Origin: Tieghemiomyces parasiticus
Taxonomy: Eukaryota; Kickxellomycota; Dimargaritomycetes; Dimargaritales; Dimargaritaceae
Length of the DNA: 35,687 nucleotides
Assembly (NCBI GenBank): GCA_027575765.1
Contig: JANBPT010000448.1
Span: forward strand, 1-35,687
Direction of reading: 5' to 3'
Positions 34,718 to 35,687 of the stretch are shown piece by piece; position 1 is the first letter of the stretch, and each line of letters opens with the position of its first letter. The position numbers and the translations under genes are program-made. A model generated the notes under the pieces. The model ran no database searches. It was not told the DNA's origin and was given only the letters and a program-made list of their open reading frames with translations.

Positions 34718-35056
34718 ATGCTGGCCTCTCAGTTTATACTCTGTGCCATGGCCCTCTCCTTCGCCGTCGCCCTACCCAATCCCAAGGATACCACCGAGGT
34801 TGAAGCTGAATCTAGCGATGACTGGCGGGAAAAGGCCGAAGCCTCCGACCTACCTAAAAGGTGCAAGAAATGCGCACGCAAGGCCGATACCTGGAAGGAG
34901 TACACTGAATGTGCCATAGAGCGCGAATGTTACGAACCCAATGCTTCATACGACCTCATGGCTACGTTTGGCTCAAAGGTCTCTAAGACGACGAAGCGCA
35001 AACATCAGTCGGACGGAGATGAAGCCAAAGTGGTATTTCAGGTCTACGAAGTATAG
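34718..35056 (+). CDS. Small secreted Cys-rich protein (complete divergent paralogue)
   Basis: The 112-residue frame starts at the ATG at 34718, preceded by caucc-type CT-rich leader ending ctcacc. Residues 1 to about 19 (MLASQFILCAMALSFAVA) are a signal peptide matching that of the terminal copies. An acidic stretch (about 24-46) ends in a Lys-Arg at about 47-48, a possible Kex2-type processing site. Then comes the family core KCKxC-type, C-x2-C-x12-C-x5-C (CKKC, YTECAIEREC), and a Lys-rich tail ending VFQVYEV. The terminal copies have an intron just after the fourth Cys plus one residue, but this gene reads through. Role unknown. It is likely secreted and small, like fungal effector or antimicrobial peptides, by general features only. 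Confidence 0.75.
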   Translation: MLASQFILCAMALSFAVALPNPKDTTEVEAESSDDWREKAEASDLPKRCKKCARKADTWKEYTECAIERECYEPNASYDLMATFGSKVSKTTKRKHQSDGDEAKVVFQVYEV

Positions 35057-35244
35057 AGTTTGGCAGGGCCTAAGTCGGTATTCCAATACTGACACCCCAC
35101 GGAACCCTGCAAGCCACCACAACGTCACACAGGAGCCAACGCCGTCGCACGAACACCTACGATTGGCCAGGGTAACGCACCTAGAACCTTCATGACTAAC
35201 TACTGAGACCTCAGCAAAGACCCAATCTCCACACACTTCTAGGG

Positions 35245-35253
35245 TATATATAA
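35245..35253 (+). promoter_or_regulatory. TATA box of right terminal secreted-protein gene
   Basis: TATATATAA lies about 190 bp before the ATG at 35443. It is outside the region shared with the left copy. Confidence 0.6.
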
Positions 35254-35315
35254 GCCCATTAACCTAACTACTAATATTCTTTATCTTAGACTTTCTTTAC
35301 CTTGACTAAGTTTGC

Positions 35316-35321
35316 AATAAA
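35316..35321 (+). terminator. AATAAA polyadenylation-like hexamer
   Basis: A perfect AATAAA 260 bp after the stop of the gene at 34718. It also falls inside the leader of the next gene, downstream of that gene's TATA box, so it may not be used. Confidence 0.25.
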
Positions 35322-35349
35322 CTGCCCCTCGGGGTCTCACCTACCACAA

Positions 35350-35687
35350 TATCGCTTGTAAAAGGGAACTTCCTCTCCGCTCAATTCTACCCATTCACTT
35401 CATCTTCCAATCCCAACCTCTGCTGCTAGTCTCAATCTCGGTATGCTAGCCACTCAGCTCATGCTCTACGCTGTGGCGCTCTTGTGCGCTGCCGCTCAAC
35501 TCAGCCATGATTACCATGGCTCACTCGTTGCCAGGGCTCCGGGCGGCGAGGGGAAGCTCTCAGGTCACTTACCAGAAATTGCATGCCCGAATTGTATTGA
35601 AGAGGCCGGAAGGTCCTATGCACGGCTCAAGAAGTGCGCTAAACGCCAGAAGTGTGACGTGAGTGTAATCACAAAACCTATTTGGCA
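35350..35687. repeat. Right arm of terminal inverted repeat
   Basis: Reverse complement of 1-338 without gaps. It contains 93 bases of leader, exon 1 and the first 29 bases of the intron of the secreted-protein gene. Similarity stops abruptly at 35350. Confidence 0.97.
35443..35658 (+). CDS. Small secreted Cys-rich protein, exon 1 (right copy, partial)
   Basis: The ATG at 35443 opens 72 codons ending in phase 0 at a GTGAGT donor (35659). The window ends inside the intron. The signal peptide is MLATQLMLYAVALLCAAA. The mature part carries a Gly-rich linker and the four-Cys core C-x2-C-x13-C-x5-C (CPNC, KKCAKRQKCD). It is 97% identical at DNA level to the left copy and clearly related to the gene just upstream in signal peptide and Cys spacing. 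Promoter and leader sit upstream, so this copy looks intact as far as it is seen. Function unknown. Confidence 0.75.

Overview
This is eukaryotic DNA, most likely fungal. The evidence is short-to-medium spliceosomal introns with GTAAGT, GTATGT or GTGAGT donors and YAG acceptors, TATA boxes, pyrimidine-rich leaders before start codons, a Ser/Thr/Pro-rich C2H2 transcription factor and small secreted cysteine-rich proteins. Few genes, long introns (345 to 893 bp) and decayed transposons would suit an early-diverging fungus with a loose genome. That placement is inference. No rRNA gene, convincing tRNA or CRISPR array was seen.

Layout. Positions 1-338 and 35350-35687 are an inverted repeat, and each arm carries the first exon of the same small secreted protein gene pointing out of the window. 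A divergent relative lies inside the right arm at 34718-35056. From the left come a possible retroelement scrap (652-1056, minus), a dead mariner element (about 1760-2700) and, directly downstream, a four-exon ataxin-10 homologue (2971-6124). From 6125 to about 14545 I recognise no gene: there are weak remnants, a CT-rich tract, microsatellites and a C9/G9 hairpin. A single-exon C2H2 transcription factor lies on the minus strand at 15158-16885, followed upstream by about 2.4 kb of purine-rich plus strand. From 19.6 to 27 kb only candidate exons are visible. A four-exon ArfGAP gene of the Age2/SMAP type lies on the minus strand (31124 down to 28327). A probable terminal exon of an unknown minus-strand gene lies at 34101-33979.

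How the genes relate. The three recognised housekeeping or regulatory genes (ataxin-10, C2H2 factor, ArfGAP) have no evident shared pathway and look like independent transcription units. The secreted-protein family at both ends is the distinctive element. Its members share a signal peptide, a C-x2-C-x12/13-C-x5-C core, and a TATA box about 190-230 bp upstream of the start. The terminal 77 bases are perfect reverse complements and the first mismatch is at base 78, as expected if both contig ends run into one collapsed assembly node of a multi-copy gene family.
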